Positions 1-8,490 of a stretch of DNA of 64,000 nucleotides are shown here, in pieces; the stretch's first letter is position 1, and each line of letters begins with the position of its first letter. The stretch lies in assembly GCF_039880525.1 (NCBI RefSeq), contig NZ_CP156989.1, positions 1,488,001-1,552,000 on the forward strand. Reading direction: 5' to 3'. This stretch comes from Agrococcus sp. ProA11 (GTDB lineage: Bacteria > Actinomycetota > Actinomycetes > Actinomycetales > Microbacteriaceae). The translations under genes were made by a program, and so were the position numbers. A model generated the notes under the pieces. That model was not told the DNA's origin. It did not search any database and saw only the letters and a program-made list of their open reading frames with translations.

Positions 1-2
1 GC

Positions 3-101
3 GCGGCGGACGACAGCGCCGAGACCGCCTACGACGACGCCGACGACACGGAGCAGGGGCATGACCGAGCACGACCCCAGGACGAAGCACCGCAGCGATG
101 A
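3..101 (+). CDS. 3' end of an upstream gene (partial, acidic tail)
   Basis: The frame open from base 3 to a TGA at 99-101 has strongly G/C third positions and encodes an Asp/Glu-rich tail. This is the codon pattern of real genes in this genome. It would overlap the first 41 bases of the SDR gene. The other two frames here are Arg-rich or stop at 62-64 and look non-coding. The protein cannot be identified from about 32 residues. Confidence 0.3.
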   Translation, partial: AADDSAETAYDDADDTEQGHDRARPQDEAPQR

Positions 102-942
102 CTTCCCGGTGCAGCAGCAGTCGCAGCAGCCCGGCATGACCGCGGCGACCGACCCCGTGCCGGACCACGGCGAGCAGAGCTGGGTCGGGCACGGTCGGCT
201 CGCCGGGCTGCGCGCGCTCATCACCGGCGGCGACAGCGGCATCGGCCGGGCGGTCGCGATCGCGTACGCGCGCGAGGGCGCCGACATCGCGATCGTGCAC
301 CTGCCGGAAGAGGCCGAGGATGCCGCCGAGACGGGCAGGCTCGTCGAGGCAGCCGGCCGACGCTTCCACGCCATGGCGCTCGATCTCAGCGAGGAGCAGG
401 GCTGCATGGACGCCGTCGCGGGCACCGTCGCGACGCTCGGCGGCCTGGACGTGCTCGTGAGCAATGCCGCCTACCAGCGGCAGCGCGACGGCGTGCACAC
501 GATGGAGGTCGCCGAGATCGAGCGGGTGTTCCGCACCAACCTGGTCGCGGCGATCGTGCTCGCGCGCGAGGCGGTGCCGCACCTGCAGCCGGGCGCGTCG
601 ATCATCGTCACGACCTCCATCCAGGCGGAGGAGCCGAGCGCCGGGCTGCTCGACTACGCCATGACCAAGGCGGCGCTGGTGGCCTATGTCGAGGCACTCG
701 CGACCGAGCTGGGTGAGCGGGGCATCCGCGTCAACGGCGTGGCCCCCGGCCCGATCTGGACGCCGCTCATCCCCGCCACCGACTTCCCGGACGAGAAAGT
801 GGAGGAGTTCGGCAAGAACACGCCGCTGGGCAGAGCTGGGCAGCCCGCCGAGCTCGCCGGCGCCTACGTCTACCTCGCCAGCGAGGAGGCGTCGTACGTC
901 TCGGGCGCGATCGTGCCCGTCACAGGAGGAAGGGGATTCTGA
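61..942 (+). CDS. SDR family oxidoreductase (YghA-like)
   Basis: NAD(P)-dependent short-chain dehydrogenase of 293 residues. The first ~45 residues are a polar, Gln-rich extension. The Rossmann fold follows, with the nucleotide motif TGGDSGIG at 55-62 and a catalytic set Ser186, Tyr199, Lys203 (YAMTK). The long N-terminal extension plus GGDSGIG is typical of YghA-type SDRs, often stress-associated. The substrate is unknown. ATG 61 is preceded by GGAG. The stop TGA overlaps the next start by one base (TGATG), and the downstream gene's ribosome site (AGGAGGAAGG, 924-933) lies inside this gene, so the two are probably translationally coupled. Confidence 0.9.
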   Translation: MTEHDPRTKHRSDDFPVQQQSQQPGMTAATDPVPDHGEQSWVGHGRLAGLRALITGGDSGIGRAVAIAYAREGADIAIVHLPEEAEDAAETGRLVEAAGRRFHAMALDLSEEQGCMDAVAGTVATLGGLDVLVSNAAYQRQRDGVHTMEVAEIERVFRTNLVAAIVLAREAVPHLQPGASIIVTTSIQAEEPSAGLLDYAMTKAALVAYVEALATELGERGIRVNGVAPGPIWTPLIPATDFPDEKVEEFGKNTPLGRAGQPAELAGAYVYLASEEASYVSGAIVPVTGGRGF

Positions 943-1199
943 TGCCGGAACCGCAGATCAAGGACGAGGAGCTCTACCAGAAGCTGCGCGACGAGGGCGA
1001 CTCGAAGGAGAAGGCGGCGCGCATCTCGAACGCCGCGGCCCGCGACGGGCGCTCCTCGGTCGGCGAGCGCGGCGGCGAGGCCGAGGACTACGAGGATCGC
1101 ACCGTGGAGGAGCTGCAGCAGCGCGCGAAGGAGCTCGGCATCGAGGGCTACTCCGACCTTCGCAAGGCCGAGCTGATCGAGCGGCTGCGCAATCACTGA
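942..1199 (+). CDS. Small Rho-N/SAP-like protein
   Basis: 85-residue, highly charged protein. The N-terminal half (residues 1-45) is polar and repeats K/E/R segments. The C-terminal half (about 50-85) matches the helix-extended-helix Rho termination factor N-terminal (SAP-like) module: RTVEELQQRAKELGI followed by YSDLRKAELIERLR. Such small proteins are often plasmid- or stress-associated nucleic-acid-binding proteins of unknown role. The one-base overlap with the SDR gene and the strong internal ribosome site support an operon. A nucleic-acid-binding role is inferred from the fold only. Confidence 0.8.
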   Translation: MPEPQIKDEELYQKLRDEGDSKEKAARISNAAARDGRSSVGERGGEAEDYEDRTVEELQQRAKELGIEGYSDLRKAELIERLRNH

Positions 1200-1230
1200 C
1201 CTTTGAGCAACCGGGTGAGATGATGCCCGG

Positions 1231-1713
1231 GTGACTGCGCATGATCGCGGGCGGGACGAGACTCCCGATGAGCGAGCCGATCGGAACTTCGGCGACATCC
1301 TGCAAGAGCTCCGCGTCGTGCTGACCGGCACGCAGTTGATCTCGGGCTTCCTGCTCGCGGTGGCGTTCCAGAGCGGCTTCAAAGACCTCGACGCGCGTGA
1401 GCTGGTGCACTACCTGGTGCTCGTCGCCGTCGCCGCGCTCGCAACGCTGCTTGGGATGACGCCCGTGGTCGTCCACCGGTTGCACTTCGCCAAACGAGTG
1501 AAGCGCCGCGTCGTGCTGCTCGGCAATCGGCTGCTCATCGTGACGCTCGTGGTCGTGTCGGCGCTCGTCGTCGGCGTCACCTCCTTCATCTTCGAGGTGG
1601 TCGTGTCGGCGGCGGCTGGCCTCTGGGCGGCGGGCGCAACCGTCACGATGATCCTCGCACTCTGGGCGATCGCTTGGAGCATGCGCGCCGATGCACCCGA
1701 GCGCGAGACCTGA
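1231..1713 (+). CDS. DUF6328-like four-helix membrane protein
   Basis: 160 residues starting at GTG. An N-terminal cytosolic Arg/Asp/Glu-rich stretch (1-25) is followed by four hydrophobic segments near residues 38-52, 66-82, 102-125 and 133-150. The segment DILQELRVVLTGTQLISGFLLAVAF is characteristic of the DUF6328 family of actinobacterial integral membrane proteins. No function is known. The ribosome site is weak, and no in-frame ATG nearby offers a better start. The gene follows the Rho-N-like gene by 31 bases and converges on the ROK kinase gene; 1714-1785 between them shows no strong terminator. Confidence 0.75.
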   Translation: MTAHDRGRDETPDERADRNFGDILQELRVVLTGTQLISGFLLAVAFQSGFKDLDARELVHYLVLVAVAALATLLGMTPVVVHRLHFAKRVKRRVVLLGNRLLIVTLVVVSALVVGVTSFIFEVVVSAAAGLWAAGATVTMILALWAIAWSMRADAPERET

Positions 1714-1785
1714 CCGCCCCTCCACCTGAACAACGACAGCCCGGCGGGTCCCAGAGCAGCCGCAGTGTCCTGAGTCCGCCGCCGA

Positions 1786-2718
1786 TCAGCTGCAGGTCGG
1801 CTGCAGCTCTGTGGGGGATTCGCCGCCGACGAGTGCGGCGCCAACGGCGGCGGCTGAATAGCCGTCGGGCAGCAATTCCACCCTGGAGGCCAACTGGAGG
1901 GAGTCGAGGAACGGCGATTCGACTGCCCAGGCGTCGAGCACGGTGGCGACGGCGTCGATGAGCGGAGCGCCGAGACTGCTCATCCCGCCGCCGATCACCA
2001 CCTTGTCCACGTCGACGCTGAGCACGAGCACCCTGACGCTGGCTGCGACGTTCTGCGTGAACCTGGTGAAGACGTCGGCGGCGACGGAGTCTCCATTGAT
2101 GGCGGCAGCATGCAGCGCCTCCATCGGGCGCGGGCTCTCGGTCGGCCACATGCGGGCGATGCCCGAGCCAGATGCGACCAGTTCGAGGCAGCCGCGCTGA
2201 CCGCACGCGCAGAGTGGCCCATCGGGATCGACGGGGATGTGGCCGATCTCCCCGGCGGTGCCGCGTGAACCTCGCCAGATCCGCCCCTCGAGGACGAGTC
2301 CCGCAGCGAGACCAGTGCCGAGATTCAGGTACGCCATCGAGTGCGTGGCCGGCTCTGCGAGCAGATGGTAGACCCCGACCGCGGCCGCGTTGACGTCGTT
2401 CTCCACATGTACACGCGTGCCGAGTCGATCGGCGAGGATGCTGCCGAGCTCCAGGTTCTCGAGTCCCAGGTTCACGGCGTGGCTCACCGTGCCGGAGGTC
2501 GCCGTGACGACGCCCGGGACGCCGACGCCGACGGAGGAGAAGCCTGAGGTAGCCATGCCTGCGACGGCGGCGAGTTCGTGTGCGGCGGCCACGGCGGTCG
2601 CAATGACCTCGGTCGCCCCGTAGCCGGTCGGTCGCACCGATTCGTGCTGGATGGTGCCATGATCGTCCATGAGCAGTGCCGCGGTCTTCGTACCGCCGAT
2701 GTCGAGTCCGACTCTCAC
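1786..2718 (-). CDS. ROK family sugar kinase
   Basis: 310-residue ROK kinase, last gene of the 12.2-1.8 kb operon. The ATP-binding DIGGTKT motif is at residues 6-12. The sugar-binding GEIGH block is followed by the ROK zinc signature CACGQRGCLE around 170-180. There is no N-terminal helix-turn-helix, so this is an enzyme rather than a NagC-type repressor. Family members phosphorylate glucose, fructose, allose, N-acetylglucosamine or N-acetylmannosamine, and the sugar cannot be told here. It overlaps the upstream oxidoreductase by 4 bases. It likely traps the hexose released or remodelled by the neighbouring oxidoreductases. Confidence 0.9.
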   Translation of the reverse strand: MRVGLDIGGTKTAALLMDDHGTIQHESVRPTGYGATEVIATAVAAAHELAAVAGMATSGFSSVGVGVPGVVTATSGTVSHAVNLGLENLELGSILADRLGTRVHVENDVNAAAVGVYHLLAEPATHSMAYLNLGTGLAAGLVLEGRIWRGSRGTAGEIGHIPVDPDGPLCACGQRGCLELVASGSGIARMWPTESPRPMEALHAAAINGDSVAADVFTRFTQNVAASVRVLVLSVDVDKVVIGGGMSSLGAPLIDAVATVLDAWAVESPFLDSLQLASRVELLPDGYSAAAVGAALVGGESPTELQPTCS

Positions 2719-3821
2719 GCTGCCCTCCAGCCGCTCGACGACATGCTCTCGGCATGTGGCGGTGTGATGACCGTGGCAGCGCCGTCGGCGTGCGCTGACG
2801 CGAGCACTCCGTTGAGCACGTCGAGCACATGGAGCGCCCGAATGCCCGATGCCGTCGGCGTGCTCCCTCTTCTGAGGCCGCGGGCCATCTCGATGAGGCC
2901 CATCCCCATGAAGCCGGGGGTCGCACCCGCACCGATGTCGACCTCGGTGAAGTCGTGATCGCCGTCCCGTTTCAGGAGCACCGGGCCGCCCCAGGAGTTG
3001 GCTGCGGGGCCGATGAGGCTCCCCGCCGTTCCGTGGATCTCGAAGCCGGGCGTGCGCGTTCCGACGATGTCGAAGCTCGTGACGAGAGTGCCGAGCACGC
3101 CGCTCGCGAAGTTCAGCAAGCTCACGACATGCGTCGGCGTCTGGACGGCGAACGGAGTCCCGGCGCGGTCGCCGACCCGGATCACCCGCTCGCCGCGCGG
3201 CGTGCTTGCCAGACCCGCGACGCTGCTCACCGGTCCCAGCAACGCGACGAGTGCCGTGACGAAGTAGGGCCCGATGTCGAGCAGTGGGCCCGCCCCTGGA
3301 CGGAACAAGAACTCCGGCGCGGGATGGAACCGGTCGGGGCCCGCACTCATCATGAACGCGTTCGCGCCGATCGGCTGCCCGATGGCCCCTTCAGCGATCA
3401 ACCTGGCGCACGTCGTGAGCCCAGCTCCCATCACGGTATCCGGGGCGCTGCCGAGCCCGAGCCCGAGTCGCTGCGCAACGGCGACGATCGTTCGAGCGTC
3501 CTCCAAGTCCGGGGCGAGGGGCTTCTCGGTATAGACGTGCTTGCCCGACTCGAACGCCCGGAGGGTCACGTCGGCGTGCGCGTTCGGCAGCGTGAGGTTC
3601 AGCACCAGATCGATCTCGGGATCGGCGAGGAGCGCATCGACGCGCAACGCCGCCGGAACGCCGAATTCGCGCGCGACAGACTCTGCGCGCGCCCCGACGA
3701 GGTCCGCACAGGCCACCACCGTGAGCTCCTCGCTCGCGGCGGTGTTGCGCAGGTACTGACGGCTGACATTCCCGCACCCCACAAGACCGACCCGGATGGG
3801 ACGGGAATCCGCAGTCTCCAT
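2715..3821 (-). CDS. Gfo/Idh/MocA family oxidoreductase 1
   Basis: 368 residues. The N-terminal Rossmann domain begins with GLVGCGNVS (about 12-20) and contains the family EKP catalytic-lysine motif (TEKPLAP, about 97-103). The rest is the C-terminal substrate-binding alpha/beta domain. Members oxidise or reduce a sugar or polyol hydroxyl with NAD(P). It starts at ATG 3821, 4 bases after the stop of the next Gfo/Idh/MocA gene, with an AGAGGG ribosome site. Two different paralogues beside a TIM-barrel isomerase suggest stepwise redox chemistry on one sugar, for example via a 3-keto intermediate. That is inference. Confidence 0.88.
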   Translation of the reverse strand: METADSRPIRVGLVGCGNVSRQYLRNTAASEELTVVACADLVGARAESVAREFGVPAALRVDALLADPEIDLVLNLTLPNAHADVTLRAFESGKHVYTEKPLAPDLEDARTIVAVAQRLGLGLGSAPDTVMGAGLTTCARLIAEGAIGQPIGANAFMMSAGPDRFHPAPEFLFRPGAGPLLDIGPYFVTALVALLGPVSSVAGLASTPRGERVIRVGDRAGTPFAVQTPTHVVSLLNFASGVLGTLVTSFDIVGTRTPGFEIHGTAGSLIGPAANSWGGPVLLKRDGDHDFTEVDIGAGATPGFMGMGLIEMARGLRRGSTPTASGIRALHVLDVLNGVLASAHADGAATVITPPHAESMSSSGWRAA

Positions 3822-3825
3822 CCCT

Positions 3826-4899
3826 CTACTGGCCCGCGTCGCCGATGATGACTTCGTGGCCGCTCGCGGCCGACTCGTAGACAGCGGCGAGGATGCGCAT
3901 GATCTCGACGCCGTGCTCCACGGGAGCCACCGGTTCCGCCTGGCCGAGGCAGAGCGAGACGAAGTGAGCGATCTCGTTCGCGAAGCCCTCGTCGAAGTCG
4001 AAGGTGCGGTGATCGACCTGGGGACTGATGTTCAGCACGGTGTCGACCTTCTCGGTCACGATTCGAAGCTCCGGCTCGAGTTCCGCCCCGCCGTGCACGC
4101 CATAGAGGCTGATGCCGAGGTGGTCCTGCGCGGCATGCAGCGAATAGCTGGCCTCAAGCGTGAGGGTCGCGCCGTTGTCGAAGCGGATGAAGGCGACTGC
4201 GAGATCCTCGACGTCGCTCTGCGATGGATCGTAGTCCGCCACCTTGTAGCGCGACAGCGAGGTGACATTGGCGCGATTGCCGAGATGGCGGTACGTCGAT
4301 GCGCTCACGCTCATGGCGCGAGGGCTGCCCATCATGTACCAGCAGATATCCAGCACGTGCACGCCGATGTCGATGAGTGGACCTCCGCCCGACCTGCTCG
4401 AGTCCGCGAACCAGCCGCCGGGATTGCCGAGACGGCGGATGTTCACGGCTTTGGCGTAGTAGATCTCACCGAGCTCACCCGCGTCGATGAACGACTTCAG
4501 CACCGTGGCGTTCGAGGCGAATCGGCGAACGAAGCCGACCTGCAGATGCTTGCCGGAGCGCGCGACCGCATCGGCGATCGCCTCCGCCTCGGCGACCGTC
4601 TTGCTGAGCGGCTTCTCGACGAGCACATGCTTGCCCGCGTCGAGCGCCGCGATGGCGAGCTCGGCATGACTGTCGTTCCATGTGCAGATGCTCACCGCGT
4701 CGATGTCGTCATCGGCGAGCAGATCGGCGAGCGCTGCGTGCACCCTCGTGGCCCCGTAGGTCCGGGCCACCTGCTTCGCGCGATCGACGTCGATGTCGTG
4801 GATGGCCACGATGTCGACGCTCGGATGCGCCGCGTACGACTGCAGATGCATGTGCGAGATGCTGCCGGCGCCGATGATCCCGATGCTCAATGTGCTCAT
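3826..4899 (-). CDS. Gfo/Idh/MocA family oxidoreductase 2
   Basis: 357 residues from ATG 4899. The reading frame stays open upstream but is Arg-rich and overlaps the isomerase gene, so the ATG before STLSIGIIGAG is preferred. The Rossmann motif GIIGAGSIS is at 6-14, EKP is near 94-96 (VEKPLSK), and the substrate domain contains the family-typical DIGVHVLDI stretch (about residue 175). It is a distinct paralogue of the downstream oxidoreductase. It sits between the TIM-barrel isomerase (11-base gap) and oxidoreductase 1 (4-base gap) in the same operon. The substrate is unknown. Confidence 0.88.
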   Translation of the reverse strand: MSTLSIGIIGAGSISHMHLQSYAAHPSVDIVAIHDIDVDRAKQVARTYGATRVHAALADLLADDDIDAVSICTWNDSHAELAIAALDAGKHVLVEKPLSKTVAEAEAIADAVARSGKHLQVGFVRRFASNATVLKSFIDAGELGEIYYAKAVNIRRLGNPGGWFADSSRSGGGPLIDIGVHVLDICWYMMGSPRAMSVSASTYRHLGNRANVTSLSRYKVADYDPSQSDVEDLAVAFIRFDNGATLTLEASYSLHAAQDHLGISLYGVHGGAELEPELRIVTEKVDTVLNISPQVDHRTFDFDEGFANEIAHFVSLCLGQAEPVAPVEHGVEIMRILAAVYESAASGHEVIIGDAGQ

Positions 4900-4910
4900 G
4901 CTGTTCCCCC

Positions 4911-5792
4911 TCAGACTTCGGCGAACATGCGCTTGGCATTGGCGAGGCCCGTCTCGCAGGCCATGAGGCACTCTTCGATGCCTTCGAACTCGATGGAGAC
5001 GAATCCGTCGAAGCCGGAGGCCTTGACCCCGGCGATGATTGCCCGCATGTCGAGGTCTCCGTAGCCGACGATCGATCCGAGGAGGTACTTGCCGCCAGGC
5101 GTGTGGTGCCAACCCTGGCCCGGGAACTGATCACGGATGTAGAAGTCCTTGAGATGGACGATCGACGCATACGGTGCGTTCTCGGCTACCGCGACGACAG
5201 GATTCTCATCGACCGAGAGGAAGTTCCCGACGTCGAGCGTCGTCTTGAAGTTGGGCTCATCGACAAGGTGGATGAGTCGTCTGACCCGCTCGCTGCCGTT
5301 CATGAGCAAGCCGTGGTTCTCGACGCTCGTCGTGATGCCGTACTGGGCGGCGTACTGGGCGATCGCCTTCGAGTGTTCCACCATGCGGGGAAGGAGCGCC
5401 TCGAACTCTGCGACATCCTTCGCCTTGTGCGCCCACTTCGCGACGTCGTGGCGGAACAGCATGATGCCGAGCTCGGCCGCGATGTCGATATGGCGCTTGA
5501 GCCGGGCGAGGTCGCGCTGCAGGTCATCGTCGTGGCCGAGGAAGTTCGCGGGCACGACGAGGTTGGAGAGGATCACCCCACGTTCCGCGGCCCGCTGCTT
5601 GATCGCCTGAACGAGCTCCGGGTCCTCATCGAGGTTCGACGTGTCGTTCGAGATCTCGGGCGAGAGCGAAACCGTCGCGATCTCCATGTGGGTCCCATCG
5701 CTCTCAGCGATCCAGTCGATGACATCCAGCATGCTCATGCGGCCGGTGCGAAGCTGCTGGTAGAAGGAGTAGGAGCTGAATCCGAATTCCAC
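4911..5792 (-). CDS. Sugar phosphate isomerase/epimerase-like TIM barrel
   Basis: 293 residues starting at GTG 5792, with AAGGAA about 8 bases upstream. The sequence shows the xylose isomerase-like/AP endonuclease 2 TIM-barrel pattern: GFSSYSFYQ at the start, metal-ligand-bearing strands such as SVENHG (about 165), TLDVGNF (about 190), VHLKDF (about 215) and VSIEFEG near the end. These Glu/Asp/His positions fit a divalent-metal-dependent isomerase or epimerase. Relatives act on free or keto sugars, and some work with Gfo/Idh/MocA enzymes in glycoside cleavage. The exact reaction is not deducible. Confidence 0.85.
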   Translation of the reverse strand: MEFGFSSYSFYQQLRTGRMSMLDVIDWIAESDGTHMEIATVSLSPEISNDTSNLDEDPELVQAIKQRAAERGVILSNLVVPANFLGHDDDLQRDLARLKRHIDIAAELGIMLFRHDVAKWAHKAKDVAEFEALLPRMVEHSKAIAQYAAQYGITTSVENHGLLMNGSERVRRLIHLVDEPNFKTTLDVGNFLSVDENPVVAVAENAPYASIVHLKDFYIRDQFPGQGWHHTPGGKYLLGSIVGYGDLDMRAIIAGVKASGFDGFVSIEFEGIEECLMACETGLANAKRMFAEV

Positions 5793-5857
5793 GTGTGATG
5801 TTCCTTAGCTGTCGTGCGTGTGCGGTGGTTGGTCTGGTCGGTGCATGGGGGGGCGAG

Positions 5858-6700
5858 TCAACTGAGCTGCATGTACTCCTGGCGACGCGCGGCCTGGCGT
5901 TCCGGGTCTGGCACCGGTGACGCCAGGAGCAGCTTCTTCGTGTAGGGGTGCTCCGGAGCGGAGGTGACGGTCTCGCCTCCGCCGGTCTCGATGATCGCGC
6001 CGCCGAGCATGACCGCGACCTCATGGCTGATGTACCGCACGACGGCGAGGTCGTGAGTGACGAAGAGATACGAGACACCGGTCTGCTCCTGAATGTCGAT
6101 GAAGAGCTCGAGGATCTTCGACTGGGTGGAGAGGTCAAGGGCGCTGACTGGTTCGTCGCACACGATCAGCTTCGGCTCGAGGGCAAGCGCGCGGGCGATC
6201 GCGATCCTCTGTCGTTGCCCACCGGAGAACTCACGGGGCAGGCGCCGGCCCGCGTCGGTCGGGAGCTGGACGCTGTCGAGGAGCCGTCGAACCCGCTGCG
6301 ACGCATCGACGCGGCCGATCCCGTTCGCCGCGAGCGGCTCCGCAAGGATCGCCTCGATCGTCATCGCCGGGTTGAGGGAGGAGTACGGGTCCTGGAAGAC
6401 CACCCCGATGTCGCGGCTGAGGCGGCGTCGGTGCCGTGTCGAGAGCGCAGAGATCTCCTCGCCCTCGAATCGGATGCTGCCGGATTCTGCGGGGACGAGG
6501 CCGAGGATCGCGCGTCCGAGTGTCGTCTTGCCGGAACCCGACTCCCCCACGAGACCGAGCGTCGTACCGCGGTCGATGGAGATCGACACGTTCGTGAGCG
6601 CGCGGAACGGCGTGCGACGGAAGCCCTTCGCCCGATAGTCGACGTTGAGGTCCGTGACCTCGAGGAGCCGCGCCTCGGCGACGTGGTCCGTCTCGGTCAT
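5858..6700 (-). CDS. Dpp/Opp-type ABC transporter ATP-binding protein (DppF-like)
   Basis: 280-residue ABC ATPase on the cytosolic face of the importer. Walker A is GESGSGKT (about 55-62), the signature is FSGGQRQR, and Walker B is LIVCDEPVSALD. The C-terminal oligopeptide/dipeptide extension (EHPYTKKLL and following Pro-rich tail) identifies the peptide/opine/nickel class. It starts at ATG 6700 with a 4-base ATGA overlap with the fused permease-ATPase gene, with which it should form the heterodimeric ATPase pair. A 65-base gap separates it from the downstream isomerase gene. Confidence 0.92.
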   Translation of the reverse strand: MTETDHVAEARLLEVTDLNVDYRAKGFRRTPFRALTNVSISIDRGTTLGLVGESGSGKTTLGRAILGLVPAESGSIRFEGEEISALSTRHRRRLSRDIGVVFQDPYSSLNPAMTIEAILAEPLAANGIGRVDASQRVRRLLDSVQLPTDAGRRLPREFSGGQRQRIAIARALALEPKLIVCDEPVSALDLSTQSKILELFIDIQEQTGVSYLFVTHDLAVVRYISHEVAVMLGGAIIETGGGETVTSAPEHPYTKKLLLASPVPDPERQAARRQEYMQLS

Positions 6701-8490
6701 CCCAGCGCCCCCATCCCTGCCGGGCGCTCGGAGCGAGGGCGCGCGTCCTCGAGTGTCGCCTCGAGCAGCATGCGGGTGTACGCGTGCTGCGGCGCATCGA
6801 AGAGTTCACGAACACCGCGCTGCTCCACGATCACGCCTTCCTGCATCACGGCCACTCGGTCGCAGATGTCGGCGACGACTCCGAAGTTGTGCGTGACGAG
6901 GATCATGCCCATGTTCCGCTCTCGCTGCAACTCGCGAAGCAGGTTCAGCACGTCTGCCTGCACCGTCACGTCCAGGGCCGTGGTGGGCTCGTCTGCAATG
7001 AGGAGCTCGGGGTCGCACGACACGGCGCCGGCGATCAGCACGCGTTGCGCCATCCCTCCGCTCAGTTGGTGCGGATAGGCCGCCATGGTGCGGACCGGGT
7101 CGGGAATGCCGACGCGGTCGAGGAGTTCACGTGCCCGCTTGCTCGCCTCGGCCTTGCTGATGCCCAGCTTGTGGCGCATCGGCTTGGTCAGCTGCGTACC
7201 GATCGTGAACGACGGATCGAGGTTCGACATCGGCTCCTGTGGCACATACGCCATCTGGGTGCCACGGAGGGCCTGCAACTGCTGCTCGGTGGCACCGATG
7301 AGGGGCGTGCCTCCGAGCGTCATGCGCGCCGCGGAGACTCTCGCCTCGGGCGGCAGAAGCCCCAGGATGCCGAATGATGTCTGCGACTTGCCGGAGCCCG
7401 ACTCGCCGACGAGACCGAGTACCTCGCCTCGGTCGACGTGAAGGGAGATGCCACGGACGACCGACTTCTCGGTCTCGCCGTCTCCGGGGTAGGTCACGCG
7501 GAGGTTGTCGACGAGCAGCAGCGCATCCGTCACCTCGACCACGGCGCCGTCGGTGGTCGAGACATCGAGGCTCGGTTCGGCGAGCACTGCCGCCGACGCG
7601 CGCTGCCGCTTCGGCCTCTTCGTGCGGTCGCCACGGTCGGCGCCCAGGGCATCGGCCATGGCGGCGCCGAAGACGACGAGGGCCATCACGGTCAGGCCGA
7701 TTGCCGCGCCGGGGGCGATGACGAGTTCTGGCGCGCGATAGATGGTCTGGAACGCGGAGCTGAGCATGCCGCCCCAGCTGGGCCGCGACGGGTCGCCGAA
7801 CCCGAGGAACTCGAGCCCGGACTGCACGATGATGGCGAGGCCGAAGACGAAGGACGCGCGCACGAGCAGCGGTCCGAGCACCACCGACAGGATGTGTCGG
7901 AAGATGATGCGAATGTCGCTCAGGCCCGAGACGCGAGCGGCGTCGATGTAGAGCTCGTCGCGCACGTTCACGACGACGCTGCGGGTCAGGCGGAACAGGT
8001 CGGGAGACGCGAGCACCCCCAGCGTCACCATTGTCGGTGCCAGGCCGCTGCCGAGCGACGTGATGACGACGATGATGATGAGGATCTCCGGCAGTGACAT
8101 CAGCATGTTGGAGAACCAGTTGGCCACACCGTCGAACCATCTGGAGTAGTAGCCGGCGAGGAGCCCGGTCGGCACCCCGCAGAGGATGGCGGTGCCGATC
8201 ATGATCGCGCCGGCTTGCAGGCTGACCTGCGCCCCCCAGAGCAGGCGGCTCAGCACGTCACGTCCGCTGGCATCGGTGCCGAACGGGTGCTCGCCACTCG
8301 GTGGCTGCAGGGTTTGAGAGAGTTCGATGAGGTTGGGGTCGTGCGGGGCGAGCTGCCTCGCGAAGACCGCGAGCACCAGGATGGCCAGGAGCACCGCCGC
8401 GGCCCCCATCCCAAGGGGGTTGCGGGCGAACCGCTTGAGTCGCCTGAACCGGAGGCTGTCGGTCGGCGTCAGTTGCGCTGCTGAGGTCAT
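6697..8490 (-). CDS. Fused ABC permease (DppC-like) and ATPase (DppD-like)
   Basis: 597 residues from ATG 8490. Residues about 1-285 are a DppC-type permease: one N-terminal membrane helix, then the GTDASGRDVLSRLLWG segment and five more helices. A polar Lys/Arg/Ala linker (about 285-325) leads into a complete ATPase with Walker A GESGSGKS (about 370), signature LSGGM and Walker B LLIADEPTTALD. Both domains look intact and are read without interruption. Fusion of these two subunits is known in some actinobacterial Dpp/Opp-family systems. The gene overlaps dppB- and dppF-like genes by 4 bases on each side. Confidence 0.92.
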   Translation of the reverse strand: MTSAAQLTPTDSLRFRRLKRFARNPLGMGAAAVLLAILVLAVFARQLAPHDPNLIELSQTLQPPSGEHPFGTDASGRDVLSRLLWGAQVSLQAGAIMIGTAILCGVPTGLLAGYYSRWFDGVANWFSNMLMSLPEILIIIVVITSLGSGLAPTMVTLGVLASPDLFRLTRSVVVNVRDELYIDAARVSGLSDIRIIFRHILSVVLGPLLVRASFVFGLAIIVQSGLEFLGFGDPSRPSWGGMLSSAFQTIYRAPELVIAPGAAIGLTVMALVVFGAAMADALGADRGDRTKRPKRQRASAAVLAEPSLDVSTTDGAVVEVTDALLLVDNLRVTYPGDGETEKSVVRGISLHVDRGEVLGLVGESGSGKSQTSFGILGLLPPEARVSAARMTLGGTPLIGATEQQLQALRGTQMAYVPQEPMSNLDPSFTIGTQLTKPMRHKLGISKAEASKRARELLDRVGIPDPVRTMAAYPHQLSGGMAQRVLIAGAVSCDPELLIADEPTTALDVTVQADVLNLLRELQRERNMGMILVTHNFGVVADICDRVAVMQEGVIVEQRGVRELFDAPQHAYTRMLLEATLEDARPRSERPAGMGALG

